The position numbers and the translations under genes were made by a program. DNA of 64,000 nucleotides, taken from contig JAGRPL010000004.1 of the NCBI GenBank assembly GCA_019449595.1, positions 558,001 through 622,000 of the forward strand. The letters run 5' to 3'. The notes beneath the pieces are model-generated. The model was not told where the DNA came from. It saw only the letters and a list, made by a program, of their open reading frames with translations, and did no database searches. Every line of letters starts with the position of its first letter. Position 1 is the stretch's first letter. Positions 1 to 8,651 of the stretch are shown in pieces. Source of the DNA: Rhodoferax sp. (GTDB taxonomy: Bacteria; Pseudomonadota; Gammaproteobacteria; Burkholderiales; Burkholderiaceae_C).

Positions 1-640
<640 letters not shown>

Positions 641-697
641 TCAGGGAGGTGGTAAACGGAGATTATAAAGGTCAGGCTCTCTGCTACATTGCCACCC

Positions 698-1921
698 ATG
701 AATGATCTTGCTGGAAAACACATTGTTTTGGGGCTGACCGGGGGGATTGCCTGCTACAAGGCAGCCGAATTGTGCCGCGCGCTGGTCAAGGAAGGGGCGA
801 CGGTCCAGGTGGTCATGACCGAATCCGCCACCCAGTTCATCACGCCCGTGACCATGCAGGCGCTCTCCAACCGGCCGGTGTACGGTTCCCAGTGGGACGC
901 CCGCGAACCCAACAACATGGCGCACATCAACCTCAGCCGGGAGGCCGATGCCATTCTCATTGCCCCCTGCAGTGCCGATTTCATGGCCAAGCTGCTGCAC
1001 GGCGGGGCCGACGACCTGCTGAGCCTGATGTGCCTGGCGCGCCCCCTGGACCGGGTGCCCCTGCTGATCGCCCCGGCCATGAACCGCGAAATGTGGGACC
1101 ACCCGGCGACCCAGCGCAACCGGGCCCAGTTGCAGGCGGACGGCTGCACCGTTTTGGGTGTGGGCACGGGCGACCAGGCGTGCGGCGAAACCGGCGATGG
1201 GCGCATGCTGGAACCCCAGGAGCTGCTGCAGGATGTGGTGGCCTTCTTCCAGCCCAAGGTGCTGGCGGGGCAGCACGTGCTGGTCACGGCCGGCCCCACC
1301 TTCGAGGCCATTGACCCGGTGCGCGGCATCACCAACCTGTCCAGCGGAAAAATGGGCTTTGCCATTGCCCGGGCGGCCCATGAGGCGGGCGCACAGGTCA
1401 CGTTGGTGGCCGGTCCCGTCAGCCTGTCGACCCCCAGGGGAGTGCAGCGCGTGGACGTGAAATCCGCATCCGATATGCTTGCAGCCTGCGTGGATGCTGC
1501 GCAGGCAGCTAGCATATTCATAGCAACGGCCGCTGTGGCCGACTGGCGGCCGGCCCAGCCGGCGGACCAGAAGATCAAGAAAGACGGCTCCGGCCTGCCC
1601 CCGGCGCTGGGCTTTGTGGAAAACGCCGACATTCTGGCTACCGTGGCCAGCTCGCCCCGGGCGCAAAGCGGGGCGCTGTATTGCGTCGGCTTTGCCGCGG
1701 AAAGCCACGACCTGCTGGCGCACGCCACGGCCAAGCGGGCCCGCAAAGGGGTGCCCTTGCTGGTGGGCAATATCGGCCCCGCCACCTTCGGTCAGGATGA
1801 CAACGCCCTGCTGCTGGTGGATGCGGCAGGCGCCAAGGAAATACCCCGCGCCTCCAAGCTGGCGCTGGCGCGCCTGCTGGTGGCCGAGATTGCCAGCCGT
1901 CTGCAGCCTTCTTCTTCCTGA
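698..1921 (+). CDS. coaBC: Bifunctional phosphopantothenoylcysteine decarboxylase / phosphopantothenate-cysteine ligase
   Basis: This enzyme carries out two coenzyme A steps: it ligates cysteine to 4'-phosphopantothenate and decarboxylates the product to 4'-phosphopantetheine. The N-terminal flavoprotein half begins GLTGGIACYKA and includes the PAMNREMWDHP segment. The C-terminal ligase half begins near VTAGPTFEAIDPVRGITN and holds AAVADWRPA and the KIKK motif. Length is 407 residues, typical for the family. I start at ATG 698; a TTG at 689 is in frame but less likely. Residues about 262-276 are encoded by one copy of the dispersed 41-bp element, in antisense orientation, yet that helix has about the same length as in E. 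coli as I recall it. dut follows after 3 to 12 bases. Confidence 0.96.
   Translation: MNDLAGKHIVLGLTGGIACYKAAELCRALVKEGATVQVVMTESATQFITPVTMQALSNRPVYGSQWDAREPNNMAHINLSREADAILIAPCSADFMAKLLHGGADDLLSLMCLARPLDRVPLLIAPAMNREMWDHPATQRNRAQLQADGCTVLGVGTGDQACGETGDGRMLEPQELLQDVVAFFQPKVLAGQHVLVTAGPTFEAIDPVRGITNLSSGKMGFAIARAAHEAGAQVTLVAGPVSLSTPRGVQRVDVKSASDMLAACVDAAQAASIFIATAAVADWRPAQPADQKIKKDGSGLPPALGFVENADILATVASSPRAQSGALYCVGFAAESHDLLAHATAKRARKGVPLLVGNIGPATFGQDDNALLLVDAAGAKEIPRASKLALARLLVAEIASRLQPSSS
1484..1524 (-). repeat. Dispersed 41-bp element, copy A (inside coaBC)
   Basis: Read on the minus strand it starts GCTATGAATATGCTAGCTG and continues with CCTGCGCAGC. It shows the family marks: GCTA at 1-4, AGC at 15-17, CGC at 24-26. 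It lies antisense to coaBC and is translated in frame as part of a helix (MLAACVDAAQAASIFIA region). Similarity may extend about 10 bases further, toward 1474. Confidence 0.7.
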
Positions 1922-1933
1922 AAAATGTGTTCC

Positions 1934-2380
1934 ATGAAAATTGACATCAAGATCATCGACAGCCGCCTGGCCGACCAGCTGCCCACCTACGCCACGCCCG
2001 GCAGCGCCGGCCTGGATTTGCGGGCCTGCCTGAGCGAGCCGCTCACGCTGGCGCCCAACGCCTGGCAACTGGTACCTACCGGCATGGCCATCTACCTGCA
2101 GGACCCCGGCTACGCGGCCCTGATCCTGCCGCGCTCGGGGTTGGGCCACAAGCACGGCATCGTGCTGGGCAATCTGGTGGGGCTGATCGACAGCGATTAC
2201 CAGGGGCAGCTCATGGTCAGCGCCTGGAACCGCAGCAGCACCGCGTTCACCATCGAACCCCTGGAGCGCATTGCCCAGCTGGTCATCGTGCCGGTGGTGC
2301 AGGCGCAGTTCAATGTGGTGACCGAGTTTCCGGCCTCGCAGCGCGGCGAGGGCGGGTACGGCTCCACCGGCAAGGCGTAA
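1934..2380 (+). CDS. dut: Deoxyuridine 5'-triphosphate nucleotidohydrolase (dUTPase)
   Basis: It hydrolyses dUTP to dUMP and pyrophosphate, which supplies dTMP synthesis and keeps uracil out of DNA; the enzyme is a homotrimer. The family motifs appear in order: GSAGLDLRA (motif 1), [10 protein letters not shown] (2), [15 protein letters not shown] (3), [11 protein letters not shown] (4) and the C-terminal GGYGSTG (5) that closes over the active site. I chose ATG 1934 because [12 protein letters not shown] aligns with the E. coli start; an in-frame ATG at 1925 would add three residues. Length is 148 residues, normal. It is probably cotranscribed with coaBC. Confidence 0.96.
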   Translation: MKIDIKIIDSRLADQLPTYATPGSAGLDLRACLSEPLTLAPNAWQLVPTGMAIYLQDPGYAALILPRSGLGHKHGIVLGNLVGLIDSDYQGQLMVSAWNRSSTAFTIEPLERIAQLVIVPVVQAQFNVVTEFPASQRGEGGYGSTGKA

Positions 2381-2407
2381 ACCGCAGTTTCGCCTTGTGG
2401 GCGTGCG

Positions 2408-2941
2408 TCAGTGCACGGTATCGCTACCGGGCAGTTCGGTGTGGACCGGCTGGATGCGGTAGAAGCCGGTGCCGGCTGAGCCGCGGCCAATTTCCTCTTC
2501 GGTGGCTTCGCGTACAGATTCCACCTTCAGGCTGACGCGAATGGCAATGCCGGCCAACGGGTGGTTGCCGTCCAGCACTACGTGTTCGGGGTAGATGTCG
2601 GTGATGGTGTACAGCGCGTCCTTGGGGGCCGCGGGGTTGCAGCCGGCGGGCAGGGCGGATCCCTCCATGGTCAGCCCTTCCTGCAGTTCCTGGGGGAACA
2701 GGTTGCGGGGCTCCAGAAAGATCAGCTGGTCGTTGAAGTCACCAAACGCCTGTTCGGGTTCGATCTGCAGGTTGAGTTTGGCGCCTGCGCTGTGGCCCTG
2801 CAGCGCAGCCTCGATGGCGGGCAACAGGTCGTTGCCGCCAACCAGGAATTCGGCGGGCTCGTCCAGCACGTCCAGTTCTTCGCCCAAGGTGTCTTTCAGC
2901 GTCCAAGTGAGGGCAACGACGCATTGTTCAGTGATTTCCAT
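2408..2941 (-). CDS. FKBP-type peptidyl-prolyl cis-trans isomerase, SlyD/SlpA-like
   Basis: This 177-residue protein begins MEITEQCVVALTWTLKDTLGEELD and has the split FKBP fold of SlyD/SlpA proteins: a short FKBP N-terminal part, an inserted flap with the conserved EPEQAFGDFNDQLI, and a return strand (VLDGNHPLAGIAIRVSL). The motif DGNHPLAG is diagnostic. It probably assists prolyl isomerisation and folding in the cytoplasm. There is no His-rich tail as in E. coli SlyD, so it is closer to SlpA (FkpB). An upstream in-frame extension to 3055 is open but lacks family similarity. The gene is divergent from the RoxA-like gene, with 58 bases between the starts. Confidence 0.9.
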   Translation of the reverse strand: MEITEQCVVALTWTLKDTLGEELDVLDEPAEFLVGGNDLLPAIEAALQGHSAGAKLNLQIEPEQAFGDFNDQLIFLEPRNLFPQELQEGLTMEGSALPAGCNPAAPKDALYTITDIYPEHVVLDGNHPLAGIAIRVSLKVESVREATEEEIGRGSAGTGFYRIQPVHTELPGSDTVH

Positions 2942-2999
2942 ACGAGAATTGTCGCAGTTTGAATTGCGCTGTGCTTGTACCTGACCGGAAAATGACCCC

Positions 3000-4133
3000 A
3001 TGAATGTGAATGAACCCCTGTCGCTGCTCGGCGGCCTGTCCCCCAAGACCTTCATGCAGCGTCACTGGCAGAAGAAGCCGCTGGTGATCCGCCAGGCCAT
3101 TCCCGGTTTCCAGCCGCTGCTGAGCCGCGCGGAGTTGCTGGACCTGGCGGCCCGGGAAGAGGTGCAGTCTCGCCTGGTGGTCCAGGCAGACCCGCACACG
3201 GCTCGCAGCTGGCGTTTCCGGCATGGTCCGTTCAATCGCAAGGCGCTGCCAGCGTTCAAGCAGCCCGGCTGGACCCTGCTGGTGCAGGGGGTGGACCTGC
3301 ACGACGAGCGGGCGCATGCCCTGATGAACCAGTTCCGTTTTGTGCCCGACGCCCGGCTGGACGACCTGATGGTCAGCTACGCCACCGAGGGCGGTGGCGT
3401 GGGGCCGCATTTCGACAGCTACGACGTGTTCTTGCTGCAGGCCCATGGGCAGCGGCGCTGGCGCATCGGACGCCAGAAAGACCTGAGCCTGCAGCCGGAT
3501 CTCCCCCTCAAGATCCTGGCCCGGTTCGAGCCGGAGCAGGAGTTTGTGTTGAACCCGGGCGACATGCTGTACCTGCCGCCGCGCTACGCCCACGACGGCA
3601 TTGCGCAGGGTGAGTGCATGACCTATTCCATCGGCTTTCGGTCCCCCAGCCGTGGCGAGTTGGCCGCAGAGCTGTTGCAGCGCCTGGCCGACGATGCCCA
3701 GGAGCAGGCGGGTGCCGGCTTGTACCGTGACCCGCGGCAACCGGCGGTTGCCGGTTGCGGGGCCATTCCCGAGGGCTTGGTGGAATTCGCGCGGGGCGCT
3801 TTGGCCGATGCCTTGCGCGACCCCCTGGCGGTGCCACGGGCGTTGGGCGAGTATCTGAGTGAACCCAAGGCCCATGTCGGCTTTGATGCGGGGGGGGCGG
3901 TGGCCTGGGAGGGCGCCGTCACGCTGGACCGCTGCACCCGCATGCTGTATGACGCCCACCATGTGTTCGTGAATGGGGAGAGCTTTCGGGCGTCCGGGCG
4001 CGATGCACAGCTGATGCACCTGCTGGCCGACCAGCGGTCTTTGCAGCCTGCGGAGATCCGGCGCCTGAGCCCTGCGGCCCGTGGGCTGCTGGCCGAATGG
4101 GTGGAAGCGGGGTGGGTGCATGCCGACCAGTGA
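3000..4133 (+). CDS. Cupin/JmjC-type ribosomal protein uL16 arginine hydroxylase (RoxA/YcfD family)
   Basis: This is a 2-oxoglutarate/Fe(II)-dependent oxygenase of the YcfD (RoxA) family, which in E. coli hydroxylates an arginine of ribosomal protein uL16. The iron-binding facial triad is visible as H137-x-D139 in GPHFDSYDVF and H198 in RYAHDG. The N-terminal SPKTFMQRHWQKKPLVIR is the typical family start and the C-terminal winged-helix-like part is present. Length is 377 residues, normal. Its stop overlaps the next gene by 14 bases. The substrate is inferred from the family, not seen here. Confidence 0.88.
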   Translation: MNVNEPLSLLGGLSPKTFMQRHWQKKPLVIRQAIPGFQPLLSRAELLDLAAREEVQSRLVVQADPHTARSWRFRHGPFNRKALPAFKQPGWTLLVQGVDLHDERAHALMNQFRFVPDARLDDLMVSYATEGGGVGPHFDSYDVFLLQAHGQRRWRIGRQKDLSLQPDLPLKILARFEPEQEFVLNPGDMLYLPPRYAHDGIAQGECMTYSIGFRSPSRGELAAELLQRLADDAQEQAGAGLYRDPRQPAVAGCGAIPEGLVEFARGALADALRDPLAVPRALGEYLSEPKAHVGFDAGGAVAWEGAVTLDRCTRMLYDAHHVFVNGESFRASGRDAQLMHLLADQRSLQPAEIRRLSPAARGLLAEWVEAGWVHADQ

Positions 4134-4623
4134 CGATACGGGGCCGTTGCTGACCGGGCCCTTTGCCGGCCCCCAGAGTTTTGCCCAGCTGGTACGCGAT
4201 GCCCTGGCGTGTGCCGCGCGCGAGGGATGGCCCGAGATGGTGTGGAGCGATGCCAGTTTTGAAGACTGGCCCCTGCGCGAGCGGGAGGTTGTCGAATCCC
4301 TGCAGGCGTGGTCCGGTCGGGGGCGCCGTCTGGTGATGCTGGCGCAGCGCTACGACGCGGTCCTGCGCTACCACCCGCGTTTTGTCGGCTGGCGTTGCCA
4401 ATGGGACCATATCGTCGAATGCCGGGTGAGCAGGACCCGGGATGCCGGTGAACTGCCCAGTGCCCTGTGGAGTCCGCAGTGGATGCTGCACCGCCTGGAT
4501 CCGGAGCGCAGCACGGGGGTGACCACGTACGAGGCGCAGCGCCGGGTACTGCTCAGGCAGCAACTTGATGAGTACCTGCGGCAAAGCGTGCCCGGGTTCC
4601 CGGCCACGACACTGGGTCTGTAG
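4120..4623 (+). CDS. Hypothetical protein, coupled to the RoxA-like gene
   Basis: This 167-residue protein begins MPTSDDTGPLL and I do not recognise its family. It has no signal peptide, membrane segment or cysteine motif. It is rich in Arg and Trp, with an acidic start and a C-terminal arginine-rich helix (YEAQRRVLLRQQLDEYLRQ). It begins 14 bases inside the preceding gene, so translation is probably coupled and the two may act together. The start is chosen because the overlap is short and the upstream in-frame sequence is only RoxA-like coding sequence read in another frame. Confidence 0.7.
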   Translation: MPTSDDTGPLLTGPFAGPQSFAQLVRDALACAAREGWPEMVWSDASFEDWPLREREVVESLQAWSGRGRRLVMLAQRYDAVLRYHPRFVGWRCQWDHIVECRVSRTRDAGELPSALWSPQWMLHRLDPERSTGVTTYEAQRRVLLRQQLDEYLRQSVPGFPATTLGL

Positions 4624-4735
4624 TGTGTAAGGTGTTAAGGGTTTCCCCGTGGTAGGGTTTTGGTTTCCTGTACAATTTGCAGCCGGGCAGAAAGAGATCG
4701 AATGCTTTTTGTCTGCGTCCGGGCGGCTTGCTGCC

Positions 4736-4766
4736 TTGACAATTTCCGGAAATTGTTTCGTTAACT
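4736..4766 (+). promoter_or_regulatory. Promoter of the small lipoprotein gene
   Basis: A perfect TTGACA (-35) lies at 4736-4741. Candidate -10 sequences follow: CGTTAA at 4759-4764 (17-base spacer) or TTAACT at 4761-4766 (19-base spacer). The ATG is at 4784, so the leader would be very short. A second possible -10 (TACAAT at 4671-4676) lies further upstream. This is inference from sequence alone. Confidence 0.5.
4739..4756. promoter_or_regulatory. 18-bp perfect palindrome, candidate operator
   Basis: ACAATTTCCGGAAATTGT is its own reverse complement over all 18 bases. It overlaps the end of the TTGACA box and fills most of the spacer of the candidate promoter for the lipoprotein gene at 4784. 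A dimeric regulator bound here should block RNA polymerase. I cannot name the regulator. Confidence 0.6.
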
Positions 4767-4783
4767 CACTCTAGTTTTTAAAA

Positions 4784-4975
4784 ATGAACAAATCTCTCGT
4801 TTTGGCAGCTGTTATCGCTGCTGCTGCCCTGGCTGCTTGCGGTAAAAAAGAAGAAGCTGCTCCCGCACCCGTGGCTGCTCCCGCCGCTGCTGCTCCTGCC
4901 GCTGCTCCCGCTGCTGAAGCTGCTGCTTCCGCTCCTGCTGCTGCTCCCGCAGCTGCTGAGCCAGCCAAGAAGTAA
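4784..4975 (+). CDS. Small Ala/Pro-rich lipoprotein
   Basis: This 63-residue protein has a Lys-containing start, a hydrophobic run and a lipobox (LAAC, cysteine at 19), so it should be lipidated and anchored in the envelope. After the cysteine come GKKEEA and then almost only Ala and Pro, ending in PAKK. The gene is self-contained: promoter and palindrome upstream, strong terminator downstream. Alanine is encoded mostly by GCT, unlike neighbouring genes that prefer GCC and GCG, which hints at high expression. No catalytic domain is present. A structural or spacer role in the envelope is a guess. Confidence 0.8.
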   Translation: MNKSLVLAAVIAAAALAACGKKEEAAPAPVAAPAAAAPAAAPAAEAAASAPAAAPAAAEPAKK

Positions 4976-4988
4976 TTTCTTGCACGCG

Positions 4989-5018
4989 AAAAAAAACCAC
5001 CGCGAGGTGGTTTTTTTT
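4989..5018. terminator. Bidirectional Rho-independent terminator
   Basis: A CCACC / GGTGG stem (4997-5001 and 5006-5010) with a GCGA loop is flanked by eight A on the left and eight T on the right. It can therefore end transcription of the lipoprotein gene (plus) and of bamC (minus). The A/T runs can extend the stem. Confidence 0.9.
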
Positions 5019-5052
5019 CGTCCCAACACCGGGGCGTGTCACCCCGATGTGG

Positions 5053-6162
5053 TTATTTGATGTCGTCCGCGATCACTTTGACAATGCGCTGTGCCGTGGC
5101 GGATTTCTCAGGCGCCCCCTTGGCGTCCAGAACGGAAACCGTGGTCACGTTCGCCTGGCTGCGCACGGCAATCTGGAACTTCGACGCATCAACCGTCTTG
5201 TCGGAGCCACTGAACAGTTTGCTGAAAAATCCGGGCTCACTGTCGGCCACCAGCGGAACGTAGCGCACAAAATAAATGCCCTGCTTGCGGTCCCGGTCTT
5301 CCACCGTGAAGCCGGTGCGGTCCAATGCCAGCCCAACGCGGCGCCACGCGCGCTCAAACCCTTCTTCGATGCGTACTACCGGCTGGCCGTTTTCCGTGGC
5401 AATGGCGGTGGTGGACTTGGCCACGCTATTGGCCACGAGGGCCTTGGACTGCTCCTGGGTCATGCCCAGCTTGACCATCAGGCGACGCAAGAACTCGGCT
5501 TCCAGTTCAGGGTCGACCGCCCGGGGTTGCCACACCGTGTTTTTATTCTCGGAGGAGGTGTAGACCTCGATCATGCCGCGGTGGCTGATGAAAATTTCGG
5601 TGTCGCCGTTGGCGTCGCGCTCCAGGCGGGTGCGGAACTTGTCGCGTTCGGGGGTCGAATAGAGCGAGTCAAAGAGTTTGCCCAGGGCGCTGCGAATGGC
5701 ATCCTGGGGAATCTTGGCGCGGTTCTCGGCCCAGTCGGTTTCCATGATGCCCAGGCTGCTCTGGTCCATGGCCAGCTGGAAGCCGTTTTCCTGCCAGAAA
5801 TCCTTCACCGGTTCCCACAGCTTGTCGGCAGGGCGTTTGACGACCAGCCAGCGCTGGTTGCCGGAGCGTTCGATCCGTACATCTCCCACGGACAGGGTTG
5901 CCACCGGGGTCTGGGCGGCTGTGGCCTGGTTGGCCTGGTAGCCGGAGGCCGACACTGCGCCATCGACGACGCTGTAGCGGGTCTCCTTGGACAATTGGGT
6001 CAGGTCCGGAGGGATGTCCAGTGCCGGTGCCTTGGCGGTACTGCGGTAGTCCACCTTGTCTGTTTCCAGCGCGGAGCAGGCGGATAGCGCAATGGCTGTT
6101 GCCAGCAGGCTGACTTTGAAAAATGGGTTCACGGAAATCCTCGAATGGGAAAGGGGGGTCAT
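5053..6162 (-). CDS. bamC: Outer membrane assembly lipoprotein BamC
   Basis: BamC (NlpB) is a lipoprotein of the BAM complex that inserts beta-barrel proteins into the outer membrane. The 369-residue product begins [20 protein letters not shown], and its signal peptide ends in the lipobox LSAC. The unstructured N-terminal [19 protein letters not shown] matches the stretch that contacts BamD, and two helix-grip domains follow. The start ATG at 6162 overlaps the dapA stop (ATGA). The order dapA-bamC is conserved in many proteobacteria. An open extension to 6447 lies within dapA and is not real. Confidence 0.92.
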   Translation of the reverse strand: MTPLSHSRISVNPFFKVSLLATAIALSACSALETDKVDYRSTAKAPALDIPPDLTQLSKETRYSVVDGAVSASGYQANQATAAQTPVATLSVGDVRIERSGNQRWLVVKRPADKLWEPVKDFWQENGFQLAMDQSSLGIMETDWAENRAKIPQDAIRSALGKLFDSLYSTPERDKFRTRLERDANGDTEIFISHRGMIEVYTSSENKNTVWQPRAVDPELEAEFLRRLMVKLGMTQEQSKALVANSVAKSTTAIATENGQPVVRIEEGFERAWRRVGLALDRTGFTVEDRDRKQGIYFVRYVPLVADSEPGFFSKLFSGSDKTVDASKFQIAVRSQANVTTVSVLDAKGAPEKSATAQRIVKVIADDIK

Positions 6163-7052
6163 ATCAGACCCGTGGACTGCATGACGCGTTCCAGCCCCGG
6201 CCGGTTGGCGGGTGTCAGCACGGTCAAGGGCAGGCGCAGGGCTTCTTGGCACAGCCCCATGCGGGCCACCGCCCACTTCACGGGAATCGGGTTGGACTCG
6301 ACGAACAGGGCCTTGTGCAGCGGCAGCAGCTGCATCTGGATTTCCATGGCGCGCTGCACATTGCCGGCAATGGCGGCCATGCACAGTTCGTGCATCAGGC
6401 GCGGTGCCACGTTGGCGGTGACACTCACGTTGCCGTGGCCGCCGCACAGCATCAGGGCCACCGCCGTGGGGTCATCCCCGGAGTAGACCGCAAAGCCCTT
6501 GGGCGCTTCCTTGATCAGCCACTGGGCGCGTTCGATGTTGCCCGTGGCCTCCTTGATGCCGACGATGCCGGGCACCTGGGCCAGCCGCATGACCGTGTCG
6601 TGCGCCATATCGGCCACCGAGCGTCCCGGCACGTTGTACAGGATGACGGGCAGGTCCACGGCCTCGGCGATTGCCTTGAAGTGTTGGTACTGCCCTTCCT
6701 GCGTGGGCTTGTTGTAGTAGGGGACGACCTGCAGCTGGCAATCGGCGCCCACCTTCTTCGCAAAGCGCGCCAGCTCGATGGCCTCTGCCGTGGAGTTGGC
6801 GCCGCAGCCGGCCATGATGGGAACGCGCCCGGCAGCCTGCTCCACCGACACGCGGATGATCTCGCAATGCTCCTCCACCGTGACCGTGGGCGACTCGCCG
6901 GTGGTGCCGACAACGCCAACGCAGTCGGTCCCTTCGGCAATGTGCCAGTCAATCAGTTTGCGCAGCGCAGGATAGTCCACCGAGCCGTCGTCGTGCATCG
7001 GGGTGACGAGGGCCACGATGCTGCCCTTGATTTGACCTTGAGGAGAGTTCAT
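6159..7052 (-). CDS. dapA: 4-hydroxy-tetrahydrodipicolinate synthase
   Basis: It condenses pyruvate with aspartate semialdehyde, the first committed step of lysine and diaminopimelate synthesis. The TIM-barrel active site is complete: GTTGE at 49-53, Tyr139 and Arg144 in LYNVPGR, and the Schiff-base Lys167 in GIKEATG. Length is 297 residues, close to the usual 292. It overlaps bamC by four bases and follows the methyltransferase gene by 33 bases on the minus strand. Confidence 0.97.
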   Translation of the reverse strand: MNSPQGQIKGSIVALVTPMHDDGSVDYPALRKLIDWHIAEGTDCVGVVGTTGESPTVTVEEHCEIIRVSVEQAAGRVPIMAGCGANSTAEAIELARFAKKVGADCQLQVVPYYNKPTQEGQYQHFKAIAEAVDLPVILYNVPGRSVADMAHDTVMRLAQVPGIVGIKEATGNIERAQWLIKEAPKGFAVYSGDDPTAVALMLCGGHGNVSVTANVAPRLMHELCMAAIAGNVQRAMEIQMQLLPLHKALFVESNPIPVKWAVARMGLCQEALRLPLTVLTPANRPGLERVMQSTGLI

Positions 7053-7085
7053 GTCGTGTGTCTGTTCAGTAATTGGCCATTTTAC

Positions 7086-7667
7086 CTAGAGTAGGTGTCT
7101 GGATTGTTTCTGTGCTGGCGTGTCGCCGGTTCCGGATCGTAGCGCAGCGATGCGCTGGACGAACCGGGGCGGGTTGTCCAGGTAGCCGTTTTCGTACGCC
7201 ACGATGTCCAGATCCTGGCAAGCCTCCAGGAGTTCCCCGGGGCGCAGCAAAAACTCGGCGCGCGTTGGGCGTCCCACCGTCTCGTTGCCGCTGGTGAAGG
7301 TTTCGTATAGCAAAACCCCGCCGGGGGCCACGCTGTTCACCAGGGTGGGCAGGAGCGGGCGCCACAGGTAGTTGGTGACCACCACGGCACCGAAGGCGCG
7401 CGGAACCTGGCCGGACTGCAGCGGCCAGGGGGCGTTCTCGATATCGGCGTCCACCAGCGTGGCGACACCGGCCAGATCCTGGACGGCGGCCAGATTGCGG
7501 TCAATGCCGGTCACGGCGTGTCCGCTGTGGGCAAACCAGGCCAGGTGGCGGCCTGACCCGCAGGCCACGTCCAGCACGGTGGTGCCGGGTTGCAGCAGGT
7601 GCGACCAGCGCACGATCCACGGGGAGGGTGCGCCCCGGGTGTGCGGGTCTGGCGCGGGGGCGTTCAT
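7086..7667 (-). CDS. SAM-dependent class I methyltransferase
   Basis: This 193-residue protein has the Rossmann motif I (VLDVACGSGRHLAWFA), an acidic residue after strand 2 (VTGIDRN), and the post-motif sequence APGGVLLYETF. It resembles the TehB/Tellurite-resistance-like group of small methyltransferases, with substrate unknown. Its ATG (7667) overlaps the stop of the SDR gene (ATGA), and no further start upstream fits. It sits between the SDR gene and dapA in the same run. Confidence 0.85.
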   Translation of the reverse strand: MNAPAPDPHTRGAPSPWIVRWSHLLQPGTTVLDVACGSGRHLAWFAHSGHAVTGIDRNLAAVQDLAGVATLVDADIENAPWPLQSGQVPRAFGAVVVTNYLWRPLLPTLVNSVAPGGVLLYETFTSGNETVGRPTRAEFLLRPGELLEACQDLDIVAYENGYLDNPPRFVQRIAALRSGTGDTPAQKQSRHLL

Positions 7668-8503
7668 CGGGGCTTGACCTCGTCTTTCAGCGCCGCCAGC
7701 GCCATGCGGTCCACCATGCGGGGGGCCAGGAGCTTGAGCCAGCGGGCCACCTTGCCCTGGGGGGTCATGAGGACCTCGCGCTGGCGCTGCTCCATGCCGG
7801 CCAGGATGTGACGGGCGCATTCCTCCACGCCCATGGCCTTGTCCTCTTTGAGGCCGCTGGACCCCGCGGTCTGTCCGGCAGCGTTGAGGCCCCGGGTGCG
7901 GATGTTGGTCAGCACCACGCCGGGAAAAGCGGTGGTGACCGTGACCCCCGCGCTCTGCAGCTCGGTGCGCAGCGCCTCGAAGAAACCGGTCATGGCAAAT
8001 TTCGAGGTGCTGTAGGCCGTGCGCCCGGGCAGGGCGATCAGCCCGGCCAGCGAGGACACCGCCACGATGCGGCCCCGGCTGGCTTTCAGGTAGGGCAGGG
8101 CGGCGTGGGTGCACCACACGCTGCCCCACAGGTTGACGCGCATCAGCTGCTCATACCAGCCCAGGTCCTCGGCCTTGACCTCGCTGAAAAGGGCCTGGGC
8201 GGAAATGCCGGCGTTGTTGATAAGCGTGTCCACGCGGCCGAAGGTGCGCACGGTCTGCTCCACCAGCGCACGGCATTGCGCGTGTTCGGACACATCGGTC
8301 GGTACCACCAGCACGCGGGCGCCCAACGCCTCGCACTGGGCGGCCACGGCCGCCAGCAGCGCTGCATTGCGGGCTGCCAGCACGAGGGCCGCGCTGCTGC
8401 CGTGGGCGCGGGCCAGCTGGCGCGCCATTTCCGCGCCGATGCCGTCCGAAGCGCCGGTGATGATGGTGGTGTTGGTCTGCGTAGGCTGGTTGGTGTCCGT
8501 CAT
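7664..8503 (-). CDS. Short-chain dehydrogenase/reductase
   Basis: This 279-residue classical SDR has the nucleotide motif TGASDGIG (16-23), NNAG (96-99), a catalytic Ser near 150-151 (VSSLAG) and Tyr164-x3-Lys168 (YSTSK). The cofactor is NAD(P)H and the substrate is unknown. The C-terminal RWLKLLAPRMVDRMALAAL is amphipathic, as in membrane-associated SDRs such as the DltE/YqjQ-like group. It lies 18 bases downstream of the 41-residue membrane peptide and is coupled to the methyltransferase gene. Confidence 0.88.
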   Translation of the reverse strand: MTDTNQPTQTNTTIITGASDGIGAEMARQLARAHGSSAALVLAARNAALLAAVAAQCEALGARVLVVPTDVSEHAQCRALVEQTVRTFGRVDTLINNAGISAQALFSEVKAEDLGWYEQLMRVNLWGSVWCTHAALPYLKASRGRIVAVSSLAGLIALPGRTAYSTSKFAMTGFFEALRTELQSAGVTVTTAFPGVVLTNIRTRGLNAAGQTAGSSGLKEDKAMGVEECARHILAGMEQRQREVLMTPQGKVARWLKLLAPRMVDRMALAALKDEVKPR

Positions 8504-8521
8504 GGGTGTATGCGCAAGAAT

Positions 8522-8647
8522 TCAGAAACAGGCCCACAGCTGGTTGGCCAGCTGTACCAGGAAATCGGGCCGGGTGTACAGGGCAAACACGCCGGCGAGC
8601 ACGGCCAGTGCCAGCGCGGCGGCGAACCATTGGCGGCCCGGCTTCAT
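8522..8647 (-). CDS. Small single-span membrane protein, 41 residues
   Basis: The reading frame encodes MKPGRQWFAAALALAVLAG followed by VFALYTRPDFLVQLANQLWACF. It has a positive N-terminus, one hydrophobic span (about residues 7-24) and an amphipathic tail. It starts 4 bases after the MFS stop and ends 18 bases before the SDR start, so it fills the gap of the operon exactly. That position and the clean membrane profile support a real gene. I know no function. It could associate with the transporter or the SDR. Confidence 0.65.
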   Translation of the reverse strand: MKPGRQWFAAALALAVLAGVFALYTRPDFLVQLANQLWACF

Positions 8648-8651
8648 GGTA

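Noticed and set aside
4778..5029. Ser-rich open frame antisense to the small lipoprotein gene
   Set aside because: It is simply the reverse of GCT/CCC-rich coding sequence and has no start signals.
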